This document shows, in pieces, positions 44,324-52,734 of a stretch of 64,000 nt of DNA. The translations under genes and the position numbers were made by a program. Below the pieces are notes generated by a model. That model did not search any database. It was not told the DNA's origin and saw only the letters and a list, made by a program, of their open reading frames with translations. The stretch is from SMWD01 sp964629475. Lineage in GTDB: Bacteria; Pseudomonadota; Gammaproteobacteria; Steroidobacterales; GCA-2729495. The number at the start of each line of letters is the position of its first letter. The first letter of the stretch is position 1. The stretch covers positions 124,001-188,000 of the forward strand of contig CAZVQW010000001.1 of assembly GCA_964629475.1 (NCBI GenBank). Reading direction: 5' to 3'.

Positions 44324-45360
44324 TGCATCCCATTCTGTTTCTGCTGCCGCAGCATTGCCAGAAAACGTTTAACGGCGGCGTTATGTTCTTCAAGCGTCGC
44401 AGTGAAATAATGACTGCCGTCAGTGCGGCCGGTCGCGACAAAATACAGGGCATCGCCGGCCTCTGGATGTGCCATGGCTTGCAACGCGCCTTCGCCCGGC
44501 AACGCAATCGGCGTCGGTGGTAAACCATTGCGGGTATAGGTGTTATAGGGCGTATCGGTTTTCAGGTGGCGCCGCGTCAGGTTGCCATCGAAAGTATCAC
44601 CAAGACCATAGATGACCGTAGGGTCTGTTTGTAGCCGCATGCCCCGCTCGAGTCTGCGGATAAATACCCCGGCAATTTTTGCGCGTTCCTGTTCGAGAGC
44701 GGTTTCCCGCTCGACGATCGATGCCAGAATCAGGCCGGCATAAGGATCGGTAAGCACGCCGCGCGGTTCACGTCCTGACCAGACTGCCTGTAATCGAACC
44801 AGCAGCAATTCATGCGCGTTCTGCAATAACTCGACGTCAGTGGTATCGCGCGGAAAATGGTAGGTGTCCGGGAAAAACAAGCCCTCGGGGTGTGTGTAGT
44901 CGAGACTCAGACGCTTACTCAGATCATTCGGTGATTCGATTTCGAGCGTGTGGCGCACCGCCGGATGATCATTCAGCGCCTCGAGAAGTTCCGCGACCGT
45001 CCATCCTTCGACAATCGTGATCGAATGCAGCTTGACGTGGCCGTTAACGAGCTTATCGAATAACTCATGGGGGGTATCGCCGGCCTGCAGCGCATACTCG
45101 CCGGCCTGGATACGTCCGGCAAGTCCGGATGCGCGGCCATAACCGCTGAAAATGGCGGGTGCACGAAGAATATCCTGCTCAGCCAGCTGCGTGGCGACGC
45201 CGCGCAGGGAATTGCCACGTTCGACGATCAACGTGTAACCGTCTTGAGAAATATTCAATGGCGTCGCCAAATACTCTTGCAACCACAGGACCGCACCGAC
45301 GACCGCAAGCACGGCGACAATGCAGATCATTATTGCAGCTTTTTTCACAGGCCCGCGCAT
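44320..45360 (-). CDS. mltG: Endolytic murein transglycosylase MltG
   Basis: MltG cleaves nascent glycan strands and so ends peptidoglycan chain growth. The 346-residue protein has one N-terminal membrane helix (about 8-29), a LysM-like region (LIVERGNSLRGVATQLAEQDI) and the YceG catalytic domain with LILASIVERETALEQERAKI, whose Glu is the catalytic acid, and MRLQTDPTVIYGLG. The start lies inside the 3' end of pabC (16-bp overlap), which couples the two. Confidence 0.96.
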   Translation of the reverse strand: MRGPVKKAAIMICIVAVLAVVGAVLWLQEYLATPLNISQDGYTLIVERGNSLRGVATQLAEQDILRAPAIFSGYGRASGLAGRIQAGEYALQAGDTPHELFDKLVNGHVKLHSITIVEGWTVAELLEALNDHPAVRHTLEIESPNDLSKRLSLDYTHPEGLFFPDTYHFPRDTTDVELLQNAHELLLVRLQAVWSGREPRGVLTDPYAGLILASIVERETALEQERAKIAGVFIRRLERGMRLQTDPTVIYGLGDTFDGNLTRRHLKTDTPYNTYTRNGLPPTPIALPGEGALQAMAHPEAGDALYFVATGRTDGSHYFTATLEEHNAAVKRFLAMLRQQKQNGMQ

Positions 45361-46181
45361 TCACTGACGCCCGCATCGACAAGTTCGTTCATCAGGTGAC
45401 GTGTTACCGGACCGACCGGGAAGGTCCTGTCATCGACACGCCTGACCGGCCACAAGCCAATCTGGCTGTTGGTAACAAATACCTCGTCGGCCCTCGTGAG
45501 CGCATCGCGCTGCACGTCATCGAGCCGCCACTGCAAACCAATCCGCTGCGCTCTTTCGAGTACCACTCTTCGCATGACTCCGTTTATGCCACATGTCGCC
45601 AGGTCCGGCACAACCAGGGCGCCGTCCTGCACAAGAAACAGATTGGACATCGTACCGCAAATGACAATTCCGTCTGCCGTACTCATCAGGCCCTCGGCAA
45701 TCGATGCATCCCGCCATTCGGCCCGCGCGAGTACCTGCTCCAGTCGCCCGAGGGTTTTCATCCCTGCAATGGCCGGATTGCGCCCAATCGGTGTCGAACA
45801 ATGCCGGACTGCAATTCCGTCAGTATATTTTTCCTGATCCGGACGAACGCCAGGCAGCAGGCCCAGAATCCGCGTCGGGGTCGCATCGTCCGGCGGCGCG
45901 TAACCTCTCTGACCTGTTCCGCGGGTCAGCATGATCTTCAGTGTGCCGTATTTGCATCCCTTAATGAGATCCGTTGCTTCCGCCGTGAATAATTCCCGTT
46001 CCGGTGCCGCTAGCATGAGTCGCGTAGCGCCATCCAATAAACGATCCAAATGATAGTCCAGGAATCGAGCTTGTCCGTCGCGCACAGCGATCGTTTCGAA
46101 CAACCCGTCACCATAGGTAAAGCCCCGGTCCGTGATTGAGATCCGATCGTCAGCGACACCGTTGATCAGCCAACTAGCCAT
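45345..46181 (-). CDS. pabC: Aminodeoxychorismate lyase
   Basis: PabC turns aminodeoxychorismate into 4-aminobenzoate and pyruvate for folate synthesis. The 278-residue fold-type IV PLP enzyme starts at ATG 46181 (MASWLINGVADDRISITDRG), which matches family N-termini; the frame is open upstream into pabB. Key blocks are RGFTYGDGLFETI, GMKTLGRLEQVLAR (K142 likely binds PLP) and GTMSNLFLVQDG. It follows pabB by 5 bp, placing both folate genes together. Confidence 0.94.
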   Translation of the reverse strand: MASWLINGVADDRISITDRGFTYGDGLFETIAVRDGQARFLDYHLDRLLDGATRLMLAAPERELFTAEATDLIKGCKYGTLKIMLTRGTGQRGYAPPDDATPTRILGLLPGVRPDQEKYTDGIAVRHCSTPIGRNPAIAGMKTLGRLEQVLARAEWRDASIAEGLMSTADGIVICGTMSNLFLVQDGALVVPDLATCGINGVMRRVVLERAQRIGLQWRLDDVQRDALTRADEVFVTNSQIGLWPVRRVDDRTFPVGPVTRHLMNELVDAGVSECAGL

Positions 46182-46186
46182 GTTCG

Positions 46187-47599
46187 TTATTGCCCTGTCA
46201 CTGCGAGCAAGAGACCCTTTGCCTTGGCTCGTGCTTCGGCCAGTTCCTGTTCGGGTTCTGAGTCCGTAACAATACCGCAACCGGTCGCCAGCGACAGGTT
46301 GTTTTCGATCGTCGTCATGCTGCGAATCAGGATGCTCAGGTCACCGCTGCCGTCACGATTGATGTAACCCATGGCGCCGGTATACATCCCGCGAGGCCGC
46401 CCTTCCAATTCATCGATAATTTCCATGCAGCGTACTTTCGGACATCCGGTGATACTGCCACCGGGAAACAATGCCGCAATAACCTTGCCCGGTGTTGCAT
46501 CGTCGACCAGACAACCGCTGACGTTCGACACGATGTGGTGCACATGCGAGTACGACTCGACAACCATGAATTCATCGACTTCGATACTTCCGGCTCGACA
46601 GATGCGTCCGAGGTCATTGCGCTCGAGATCGATGACCATGACATGTTCCGCGCGTTCTTTCGGGTTGTCGAGCAACTCCTCGCGCAGCATCGCATCGCCT
46701 TGTCCGGATATCGGGCGAGGCCGTGTGCCGGCAATCGGTCGCGTCTCGGCGCAGCCGCCGCTTATCCTTAACAGACGCTCCGGTGACGAACTGATGACGG
46801 CCATATCGTCGAATACGGCAAGGCCGGCAAATGGCGCCGGATTGCTCATACACAGACGTTCGTAAATATCGACCGGCTGCACGCCGGGATTCAGGTGTGC
46901 GCGCCATTGGCGCGACAGATTCACCTGGAAAATGTCTCCGGCAGTAATATGGCGCTGTGCACGCCTGACCGCCTCGAGAAATTCACCCGGATCATCCTCA
47001 TCAATAGCCCCGTCTATTGCACTTTCATTGGACCTTTCTGAGGACGGAACATTCAGCCCGATTTCCGGACTTGTATTCTTGCTTACCGCCGGCGACTCCA
47101 GATCTCGAACAATCTGCCGGACTTCTGCATCAAAACCCACTTCGGCTACGATCCAGGCTTTATGCTCCTGATGGTCCCGAATAATCGCCACAGGTACGCG
47201 GGTCGCAATTGCGACAGGTTGCTCAGCCCGGGTCGGCAAATCGAGAGTCGGTTCGATTTGTTGTGCTAATTCGTAGCCGAGCACCAGGAACCAGCCACCG
47301 CTGAATGGTCGGTCACCCTCCGACATCGCGGGCATAGATTCCTCCAACCACCAGCGGTCGAAGGCCTCGAGAAATAAAGTACTGTCACCGGATTCACGTC
47401 CCGACAGCGAATAGTCGGAATTCAGACGCAGAGCTTCCTGTGGATACGCAAACAACAGGTCAAAGCGCGCCAGATCAATGCCCCCGGCGGCGCTTTCTAA
47501 CAGGAATGGATAGCGGCCCGGATTCAGCCGGTGCAGCGCTACGAGGTCAGACGGCCACGCGATGGCGGTCTTCGTGACAGATTGATTCGTCAGTTTCAT
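46187..47599 (-). CDS. pabB: Aminodeoxychorismate synthase component I
   Basis: PabB aminates chorismate to aminodeoxychorismate, with ammonia from PabA. The 470-residue protein has the chorismate-binding domain: GDIFQVNLSRQWRAHL, SSSPERLLRI, PIAGTRPRP, HVMVIDLERNDLGRI and FPGGSITGCPKVRCMEIIDELE. SITG and the pabC neighbour support PabB rather than TrpE. The lysine of the usual PIKGT motif of PabB is an alanine here (PIAGT). No pabA is in the window. The N-terminal region is typical in length. Confidence 0.9.
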   Translation of the reverse strand: MKLTNQSVTKTAIAWPSDLVALHRLNPGRYPFLLESAAGGIDLARFDLLFAYPQEALRLNSDYSLSGRESGDSTLFLEAFDRWWLEESMPAMSEGDRPFSGGWFLVLGYELAQQIEPTLDLPTRAEQPVAIATRVPVAIIRDHQEHKAWIVAEVGFDAEVRQIVRDLESPAVSKNTSPEIGLNVPSSERSNESAIDGAIDEDDPGEFLEAVRRAQRHITAGDIFQVNLSRQWRAHLNPGVQPVDIYERLCMSNPAPFAGLAVFDDMAVISSSPERLLRISGGCAETRPIAGTRPRPISGQGDAMLREELLDNPKERAEHVMVIDLERNDLGRICRAGSIEVDEFMVVESYSHVHHIVSNVSGCLVDDATPGKVIAALFPGGSITGCPKVRCMEIIDELEGRPRGMYTGAMGYINRDGSGDLSILIRSMTTIENNLSLATGCGIVTDSEPEQELAEARAKAKGLLLAVTGQ

Positions 47600-47634
47600 C
47601 AGGGAAAATCAGTGTCTGATACGCCACCAATGTA

Positions 47635-47713
47635 GCCGGGTGAAGCCGGAGATATGTCCCGACCCGACTAATGACTTCCGGAGGCGAGGGGCATATCTCC
47701 GGCTTCACCCGGC
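47635..47713. repeat. Perfect 22-bp palindromic repeat between fabF and pabB
   Basis: The sequence GCCGGGTGAAGCCGGAGATATG is reported in two parts: left arm 47635-47656 beginning GCCGGGTGAAGCCGG, and right arm 47692-47713, its exact inverted copy, with a 35-bp loop. It lies in the 161-bp gap after the leftward fabF gene and before pabB. It could act as a bidirectional terminator or be a REP-like mobile repeat. Confidence 0.8.
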
Positions 47714-47760
47714 GGCACTAAACCACCGCCGTATCCATAGTGCCTGACCCTCCCCCCCGT

Positions 47761-49002
47761 TCAGACCCGGGAAAAAATCAGACTACCGTTGGTACCGCCA
47801 AACCCGAACGAATTGCTCAGAACCGACTTAATCTCCATCTCACGTGCAGTGCCCGGCACATAATCCAGATCGCACTGCGGATCCGGGTTGTCGAGATTGA
47901 TGGTCGGCGGTACAACCTGATCGACGACAGACATGACGCCGAACACGGCTTCGATCGCGCCGGCGGCGCCGAGTAAATGGCCGGTAGTCGACTTCGTCGA
48001 ACTGATAGCGAGTTTATCGGCATGTGCGCCGAACACGGTTTTCGTCGCGACTGTCTCTGCGATATCGCCGAGCGGTGTCGATGTGCCATGCGCATTGATG
48101 TAGCTAATTTCATCAAGATCCAGGCCTGAATCGCGAATGGCCGCTTCCATGCACAACGCAGCTCCGGAACCATCCTCTGCCGGCGCAGTAATATGATGAG
48201 CGTCACCGCTCATGCCAAAACCGGAGACTTCGGCCAGGATTTCCGCGCCACGTTTCTTCGCCGCCTCATACTCTTCCAGAACCAGGCACGCGCCCCCTGC
48301 TCCGAGCACGAAGCCGTCACGATCGCGGTCCCACGGGCGACTCGCTGCCTGCGGATCATCATTGCGTTTGGACAACGCACGCGCCGAGCAAAAACCGCCA
48401 AGACCCAGAATGGTGATCGGCTCTTCGCCGGCGCCGGCCAGCATGGCATCGGCATCGCCATAGGCAATCATCCGGGCCGCAATACCGATACTGTGCGTTG
48501 CGCTGGTACAAGCTGTCACCAATGCAATATTCGGTCCCCGAAAGCCGTGTCGAATCGACACATGACCGGAAATCATGTTGATAATGCTGCCTGGCACGAA
48601 AAACGGAGAAATCTTGCGCGGCGAACCCGCATCGATGTACTTCTGGTAATTCTGCTCAATCGTTCCCAGTCCGCCGATACCCGAACCCATGGCGACACCG
48701 ATGCGCGGGGGTGCGTAACATTCCGTCGATATACCGGACTGCTGTACGGCCTGTTCCGCAGCGGCAACTCCGTAATGAACAAACGGATCCACCTTGCGGG
48801 CATCCTTGGCCGGCATATACTCGGTAACATCGAAGTCTTTAATGCAACCCGCAAACGTGGTGCTAAAAGCGCTGGCATCGAACGCCTCGATCGGTCCTAT
48901 ACCACTGCGGCCTTCAAGCACATTGTTCCACGCGGTCGGCACATCATTTCCCACAGGGGAAACGATGCCCAAACCTGTTACGACAATACGTCGTTTGGTC
49001 AT
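47761..49002 (-). CDS. fabF: 3-oxoacyl-ACP synthase II
   Basis: FabF elongates acyl-ACP with malonyl-ACP in fatty-acid synthesis. The 413-residue protein has the nucleophile C165 (VTACTSATHS), the two histidines in NAHGTSTPLGD and STTGHLLGAAG, and the end NSFGFGGTNGSLIF. Length and motifs are typical. It follows acpP by 72 bp in the same direction. Confidence 0.98.
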   Translation of the reverse strand: MTKRRIVVTGLGIVSPVGNDVPTAWNNVLEGRSGIGPIEAFDASAFSTTFAGCIKDFDVTEYMPAKDARKVDPFVHYGVAAAEQAVQQSGISTECYAPPRIGVAMGSGIGGLGTIEQNYQKYIDAGSPRKISPFFVPGSIINMISGHVSIRHGFRGPNIALVTACTSATHSIGIAARMIAYGDADAMLAGAGEEPITILGLGGFCSARALSKRNDDPQAASRPWDRDRDGFVLGAGGACLVLEEYEAAKKRGAEILAEVSGFGMSGDAHHITAPAEDGSGAALCMEAAIRDSGLDLDEISYINAHGTSTPLGDIAETVATKTVFGAHADKLAISSTKSTTGHLLGAAGAIEAVFGVMSVVDQVVPPTINLDNPDPQCDLDYVPGTAREMEIKSVLSNSFGFGGTNGSLIFSRV

Positions 49003-49074
49003 ATCAACTCTTCAATGGAACGTTAGTCACACGCGCTGAACGATGTTGGGTCCGCGCCATGCACGGATCAGCAA

Positions 49075-49317
49075 TCAGGATGCTTCTGAACGAGACTTAA
49101 TGAAATCAATGGCCAGTTGAACCGTTGTGATTTTTTCCGCCTCTTCATCAGGAATTTCGGTTTCGAATTCCTCTTCCAGCGCCATGACAAGTTCAACCGT
49201 GTCGAGCGAATCCGCGCCAAGATCATCGACAAAAGATGCTGCGTTAGTCACCTCATCCTCTTTAACACCGAGTTGCTCGGCGACGATGTTCTTAACTTGT
49301 TCCTCAATGCTGCTCAT
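49075..49317 (-). CDS. acpP: Acyl carrier protein
   Basis: The 80-residue acidic protein carries the phosphopantetheine site GADSLDTVEL (S37). It carries growing acyl chains. A good AGGAAG precedes the ATG at 49317. It lies between fabG and fabF, the usual order. The C-terminus (FIKSRSEAS) is slightly longer than in Escherichia coli. Confidence 0.98.
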   Translation of the reverse strand: MSSIEEQVKNIVAEQLGVKEDEVTNAASFVDDLGADSLDTVELVMALEEEFETEIPDEEAEKITTVQLAIDFIKSRSEAS

Positions 49318-49463
49318 ACTGTTTTCTTCCTCTCTAACGAAAGAGTAGTTACTGATTAATCCGGGAACCGGACAAGCCGGCGACTATTTTATGCGAATGT
49401 TCACGACCGTGCTACTTCTGGAGAAAGTCCGGAAAAGTGGCGCCGATCCGTTGAATCATCGTG

Positions 49464-50228
49464 CTAAATCATATACATACCGCCGTTAACATGGACGGTT
49501 TCACCGGTCATGTAGCCGGCAGCGGGTGATGCCAGAAACAAAACGGCACCAGCAATGTCGCCAACGCCACCCAATCGATTCAACGGAATTTGCTCAACGA
49601 GTCCGGTTCTTTGCTCATCATCCAGACTACCGGTCATTTCCGTTTCGATAAAACCCGGAGCAACGACGTTGACGGTGATGCCACGCGAGCCGATCTCCCG
49701 GGCCAGCGACTTGGAAAAACCGACCAGGCCGGCCTTGGCAGCCGCGTAGTTCGCCTGACCCGCGTTGCCCATGGTGCCGACAACGGATGACACCGAAATA
49801 ATACGCCCATGGCGCGCCTTCATCATGCCACGCAGGACCGCCTTGGACAGATGAAAGACAGAGGTCAGGTTGGTCTGAATGATCGCGTCCCACTCTTCGT
49901 CCTTCATGCGCATCAATAAATTATCCCGGGTGATGCCGGCATTGTTGACGAGAATCGTGACGGCGCCTTCCTGGCTGCCGATGTCCTTCAGCATCGCCGC
50001 GATCGATGCCGGTTGGCTGACATCCAGGACGATACCGCGGCCGCTGATCGACGCAGCCGCAAAACGTTCGCCGATTGCAACGGCACCCTCTTCGGTTGTC
50101 GCCGTCCCGATGACGGTGGCTCCCGCCTGCCCCAGAAGGTCGGCAATAGCCGCGCCGATTCCGCGTGAGGCGCCTGTTACGAGCGCAACTTCTCCGGAAA
50201 GCGCAAAAAGTTCAGCAATTTGATTCAT
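49464..50228 (-). CDS. fabG: 3-oxoacyl-ACP reductase
   Basis: FabG reduces 3-oxoacyl-ACP with NADPH. From ATG 50228 it has 254 residues. The nucleotide-binding TGASRGIG, NNAG and the catalytic Ser-Tyr-Lys (SVSSVVG, Y161 and K165 in ANYAAAKAG) are complete. The N-terminus is about 10 residues longer than in Escherichia coli. The usual upstream fabD, fabH and plsX are absent; instead the rhombosortase gene lies upstream. Confidence 0.96.
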   Translation of the reverse strand: MNQIAELFALSGEVALVTGASRGIGAAIADLLGQAGATVIGTATTEEGAVAIGERFAAASISGRGIVLDVSQPASIAAMLKDIGSQEGAVTILVNNAGITRDNLLMRMKDEEWDAIIQTNLTSVFHLSKAVLRGMMKARHGRIISVSSVVGTMGNAGQANYAAAKAGLVGFSKSLAREIGSRGITVNVVAPGFIETEMTGSLDDEQRTGLVEQIPLNRLGGVGDIAGAVLFLASPAAGYMTGETVHVNGGMYMI

Positions 50229-50255
50229 ACCAATACCCGCCAAATGTGGCGCGCA

Positions 50256-50873
50256 TTATAACCGTGCGCGCAGCCACTGCCAGATGCCGTATCCGAGTCC
50301 CGCACACAGACCGCCGATAGCGCCCCACAGATGGGCGTCCGTGACGACCGGCCCGCCGACAACGCCTGTAGAGAACGGCATCGCCCCACTGGTCTGTTCC
50401 CACGCGAGTTTGGCGCCCACTCCCAGCAGCAAACCCCAGCCCATGCGATCGCCGCGCATGACCCAGCGCAGCGCGCCAAATACGAACAAGCCATGCAGCG
50501 TACCTGACATCCCGACGACCCAGTGTGCCTCCGGTGTCCACCAATACAGGCCCAGGCTGGAGGCCGCACAACTCACCAGCAATACTACACACCACGCCGC
50601 CACCGGTACCTCGTCGGCAAATAACCAACCAATCATCAAGAACCCGGCCAGGTTCAGCCACAGATGATTCCATCCCAGGTGAATAAAATTCGCGGTCAGA
50701 ATGCGCCAGATCTCCCCTGCCGCGAGCGCATCAAGATCGTAACGAAGCGCAGCATGCCAATTGTCGGGAGTTGCCTGCAGTGCAATCATCAGTATGGCTA
50801 TGGCCAGCCACGGGCGCAGTGCAACTATCGGAATATCATTAAAATATTCTTTTATATTAGATAGTAAAGTCAT
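50256..50873 (-). CDS. rrtA: Rhombosortase (rhomboid-family intramembrane protease)
   Basis: This 205-residue membrane protein has about six membrane segments. HLGWNHLWLN (65-74) is the rhomboid HxxxNHxxxN-like segment. The catalytic Ser is in GMSGTLHGLF (S123), with the catalytic His in DAHLWGAIGG (H181). GxSGxLHG with a short length is typical of rhombosortase rather than general GlpG-type rhomboids. Rhombosortase cleaves the GlyGly-CTERM signal of proteins that typically travel through type II secretion. The gene is divergent from gspG with 147 bp between starts. The start ATG 50873 lacks a Shine-Dalgarno and follows an AT-rich leader. No GlyGly-CTERM protein is seen in the window. Confidence 0.82.
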   Translation of the reverse strand: MTLLSNIKEYFNDIPIVALRPWLAIAILMIALQATPDNWHAALRYDLDALAAGEIWRILTANFIHLGWNHLWLNLAGFLMIGWLFADEVPVAAWCVVLLVSCAASSLGLYWWTPEAHWVVGMSGTLHGLFVFGALRWVMRGDRMGWGLLLGVGAKLAWEQTSGAMPFSTGVVGGPVVTDAHLWGAIGGLCAGLGYGIWQWLRARL

Positions 50874-51020
50874 TATTATAATGTTATATCTAGTAACTGT
50901 TTGCCGTGCTGACTGCGAACCGGACCTGATCGTCATCGGAATATGCTACCGAAGTTACTGACAGGGCCGAATAGTCGCTTTAGAGTGCGCCGGATCATCT
51001 CAGAAATACGGGTTATTTTC

Positions 51021-51464
51021 ATGGCATCGCGAAGCACTTCATACCGGGCCGGCAACCAGGGGTTTACGCTCATCGAGATCATGGTTGTCGTCGTGATTCT
51101 TGGGATCCTGGCCGCACTGATCGCGCCAAACGTCATCAACCGGATCGATGACGCCCAGGCTGTCAAGGTTCAGCAGGATCTGCGCGCCATCGAGAGCGCT
51201 TTGAAGTTGTACCGGCTGGACAATTTCCGCTACCCGGACACCGAGGATGGCCTTGAGGCGCTGGTAACCCCGCCACAGGATCCGAATGTGCGCTGGCCCA
51301 CCGGCGGCTATCTCGAACGCCTGCCCAAGGACCCATGGGATCAACCCTACCTGTATCTGCATCCCGGTAACCAGGGTGAATTCGACATTTATTCACTCGG
51401 CCGTGATGGCCAGCAGGGCGGCGAAGGCCTCGATGCAGACGTCGGTAACTGGACGCTGGACTGA
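51021..51464 (+). CDS. gspG: Type II secretion major pseudopilin GspG
   Basis: GspG is the main subunit of the T2SS pseudopilus. From ATG 51021 it has 147 residues. A short basic leader (ending NQG) precedes the N-methylation motif FTLIEIMVVVVILGILAALI with the key Glu at mature +5. The C-terminal loop with SLGRDGQQGGEGLDADVGNW matches the calcium-binding site of the family. It opens an eight-gene operon gspG-N. The frame is open upstream, but ATG 51021 yields the normal leader. Confidence 0.97.
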   Translation: MASRSTSYRAGNQGFTLIEIMVVVVILGILAALIAPNVINRIDDAQAVKVQQDLRAIESALKLYRLDNFRYPDTEDGLEALVTPPQDPNVRWPTGGYLERLPKDPWDQPYLYLHPGNQGEFDIYSLGRDGQQGGEGLDADVGNWTLD

Positions 51465-51484
51465 CGCACGCTTTGCTTTAGCAC

Positions 51485-52201
51485 ATGACAACACTACAAG
51501 ATGAGAAGTCGTGTGTGATTGACAGCTTTAGCCGTAGGAGCGGCATCTTGCCGCGATTCATACCGTGCGAATCGCGGCAAGATGCCGCTCCTACGGCTGG
51601 GGTTGGCTTATATCGGGCAGCGGGCTTTTCGCTGCTCGAATTGCTTGTTGTCGTTTTTATCATCGGCATCCTGGCAACGATGTTTACACTATCGGTTGGC
51701 GTACTCGGCTCGGACAGCGAACTCGAAAAAGAAACAGACCGGCTGCAGGCCTTGATTAGCCTTGCGCGCGAAGAGGCCGTGATGAACGGACGTGAACTCG
51801 GGCTGCATTTCTATCCGGATGGTTACGAATTCGCCACCTTCCAGGAAGACTTCATCGAATATTACGATCCGGACGATGAAATACAGGACCAGTCCGAATG
51901 GATCATGCTGGCTCCCGGCACATTGCTCAAGCCGCGCCAATTGCCGCAAGGCATAGTCATCGAACTCGAAATCGACGAGCGCGAGATTGTGCTCGACGTC
52001 AAGAAAGAAACGAAGAAGAATTCGGATGACAATTCTGATTCGACCGGCGACGACGAAAATGATGTGTATCGACCGCAAATCTGGCTATATTCGTCCGGTG
52101 ACATGAGTCCGTTTGTGATCCGGCTTCGTCGGGAATTTTCTAATCAGGGCCTGATACTGGAATTTGCTGCTGACGGCTCGGTCGAGCTCAGCGAGGGTTA
52201 A
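51485..52201 (+). CDS. gspH: Type II secretion minor pseudopilin GspH with REP-derived leader
   Basis: The mature part begins FSLLELLVVVFIIGILATMF and has the C-terminal region of GspH. The leader before the cleavage site (AAG/FSLLEL) is odd: 69 bp of a perfect palindrome (51530-51598) are translated within it. Possible starts are ATG 51485 (46-residue leader, no Shine-Dalgarno), GTG 51515 (GAGAAG 6 nt upstream) and TTG 51548, which is inside the palindrome and 7 nt after its AGGAG. No start codon exists between the palindrome and the mature part, so the start must lie in or before the repeat. A charged insert (about 178-200, KKNSDDNSDSTGDDEND) interrupts the C-terminal domain. The last base of its stop is the first base of gspI. 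Confidence 0.85.
   Translation: MTTLQDEKSCVIDSFSRRSGILPRFIPCESRQDAAPTAGVGLYRAAGFSLLELLVVVFIIGILATMFTLSVGVLGSDSELEKETDRLQALISLAREEAVMNGRELGLHFYPDGYEFATFQEDFIEYYDPDDEIQDQSEWIMLAPGTLLKPRQLPQGIVIELEIDEREIVLDVKKETKKNSDDNSDSTGDDENDVYRPQIWLYSSGDMSPFVIRLRREFSNQGLILEFAADGSVELSEG
51530..51598. repeat. Perfect 30-bp REP palindrome (GTAG type) inside the gspH leader
   Basis: Left arm 51530-51559 (AGCCGTAGGAGCGGCATCTT...) and right arm 51569-51598 are exact inverted copies around a 9-bp loop; total 69 bp, a multiple of three. The GTAGGAGCGGC start is that of GTAG-type REP elements such as those of Stenotrophomonas and Pseudomonas. It resembles the element at 11810-11890 but differs in the inner sequence. 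It is read through in the gspH frame without a stop. Confidence 0.95.
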
Positions 52202-52734
52202 TGCGGATGGACCGCTACCGCTCCACTGCTCACCGCCGCGGCTTCACGTTGCTTGAGGTGCTCGTCGCGATGGCGATCCTGAGCCTGGGCATGATCGCCG
52301 TCTTCAGCGGCATGAGTCAGTCACTGAATGCGACGACCCGTCTGCGTGACAAGACCCTGGCGAGCTGGATTGCAATCAACCAGATTACCGAGTTGCAGGT
52401 GACCGGAGAATACCCGGGTGCCGGCAACCGGAGCGATCAGGTCGAGATGGCCAGTATGGACTGGGTCTACGCAATGCAGATCTCGAATATTCCACAGATC
52501 GAGATGCGCCGCATCGATATCACAGTCAGCTACGCCGATACGCCGGATGACATTCTCGCGACCGTGATCGGTTTCATCGCCCCACGGGCGGATGGCGATG
52601 CCACAGCCGGGAATCAGGCGGGCAATCAGGGGGGTGGTACGCAAAATAATGCGGACACCTCCACCGCCGGTTTTGGCAGCGGCTGGGAGCCGCCGAGTGA
52701 AAACTTTGGTGAAAACTCCGGAGAGACCCGGTGA
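52201..52734 (+). CDS. gspI: Type II secretion minor pseudopilin GspI
   Basis: A 177-residue pseudopilin whose leader is followed by RGFTLLEVLVAMAILSLGM, with Glu at +5. GspI starts the pseudopilus tip with GspJ and GspK. The last 45 residues are an unusual Gly/Asn-rich tail (GNQAGNQGGGTQNNADTST...) not common in the family. It overlaps gspH by one base and gspJ by 4 bp. Confidence 0.95.
   Translation: MRMDRYRSTAHRRGFTLLEVLVAMAILSLGMIAVFSGMSQSLNATTRLRDKTLASWIAINQITELQVTGEYPGAGNRSDQVEMASMDWVYAMQISNIPQIEMRRIDITVSYADTPDDILATVIGFIAPRADGDATAGNQAGNQGGGTQNNADTSTAGFGSGWEPPSENFGENSGETR

Noticed and set aside
45159..45992. 277-codon plus-strand frame opposite mltG/pabC
   Set aside because: It is antisense to two confirmed genes, without a ribosome binding site or recognisable motif.
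48193..49026. 277-codon open frame on the plus strand opposite fabF
   Set aside because: It is fully antisense to a well-conserved fabF, shows no domain, and follows the reading-frame bias of GC-rich coding DNA.
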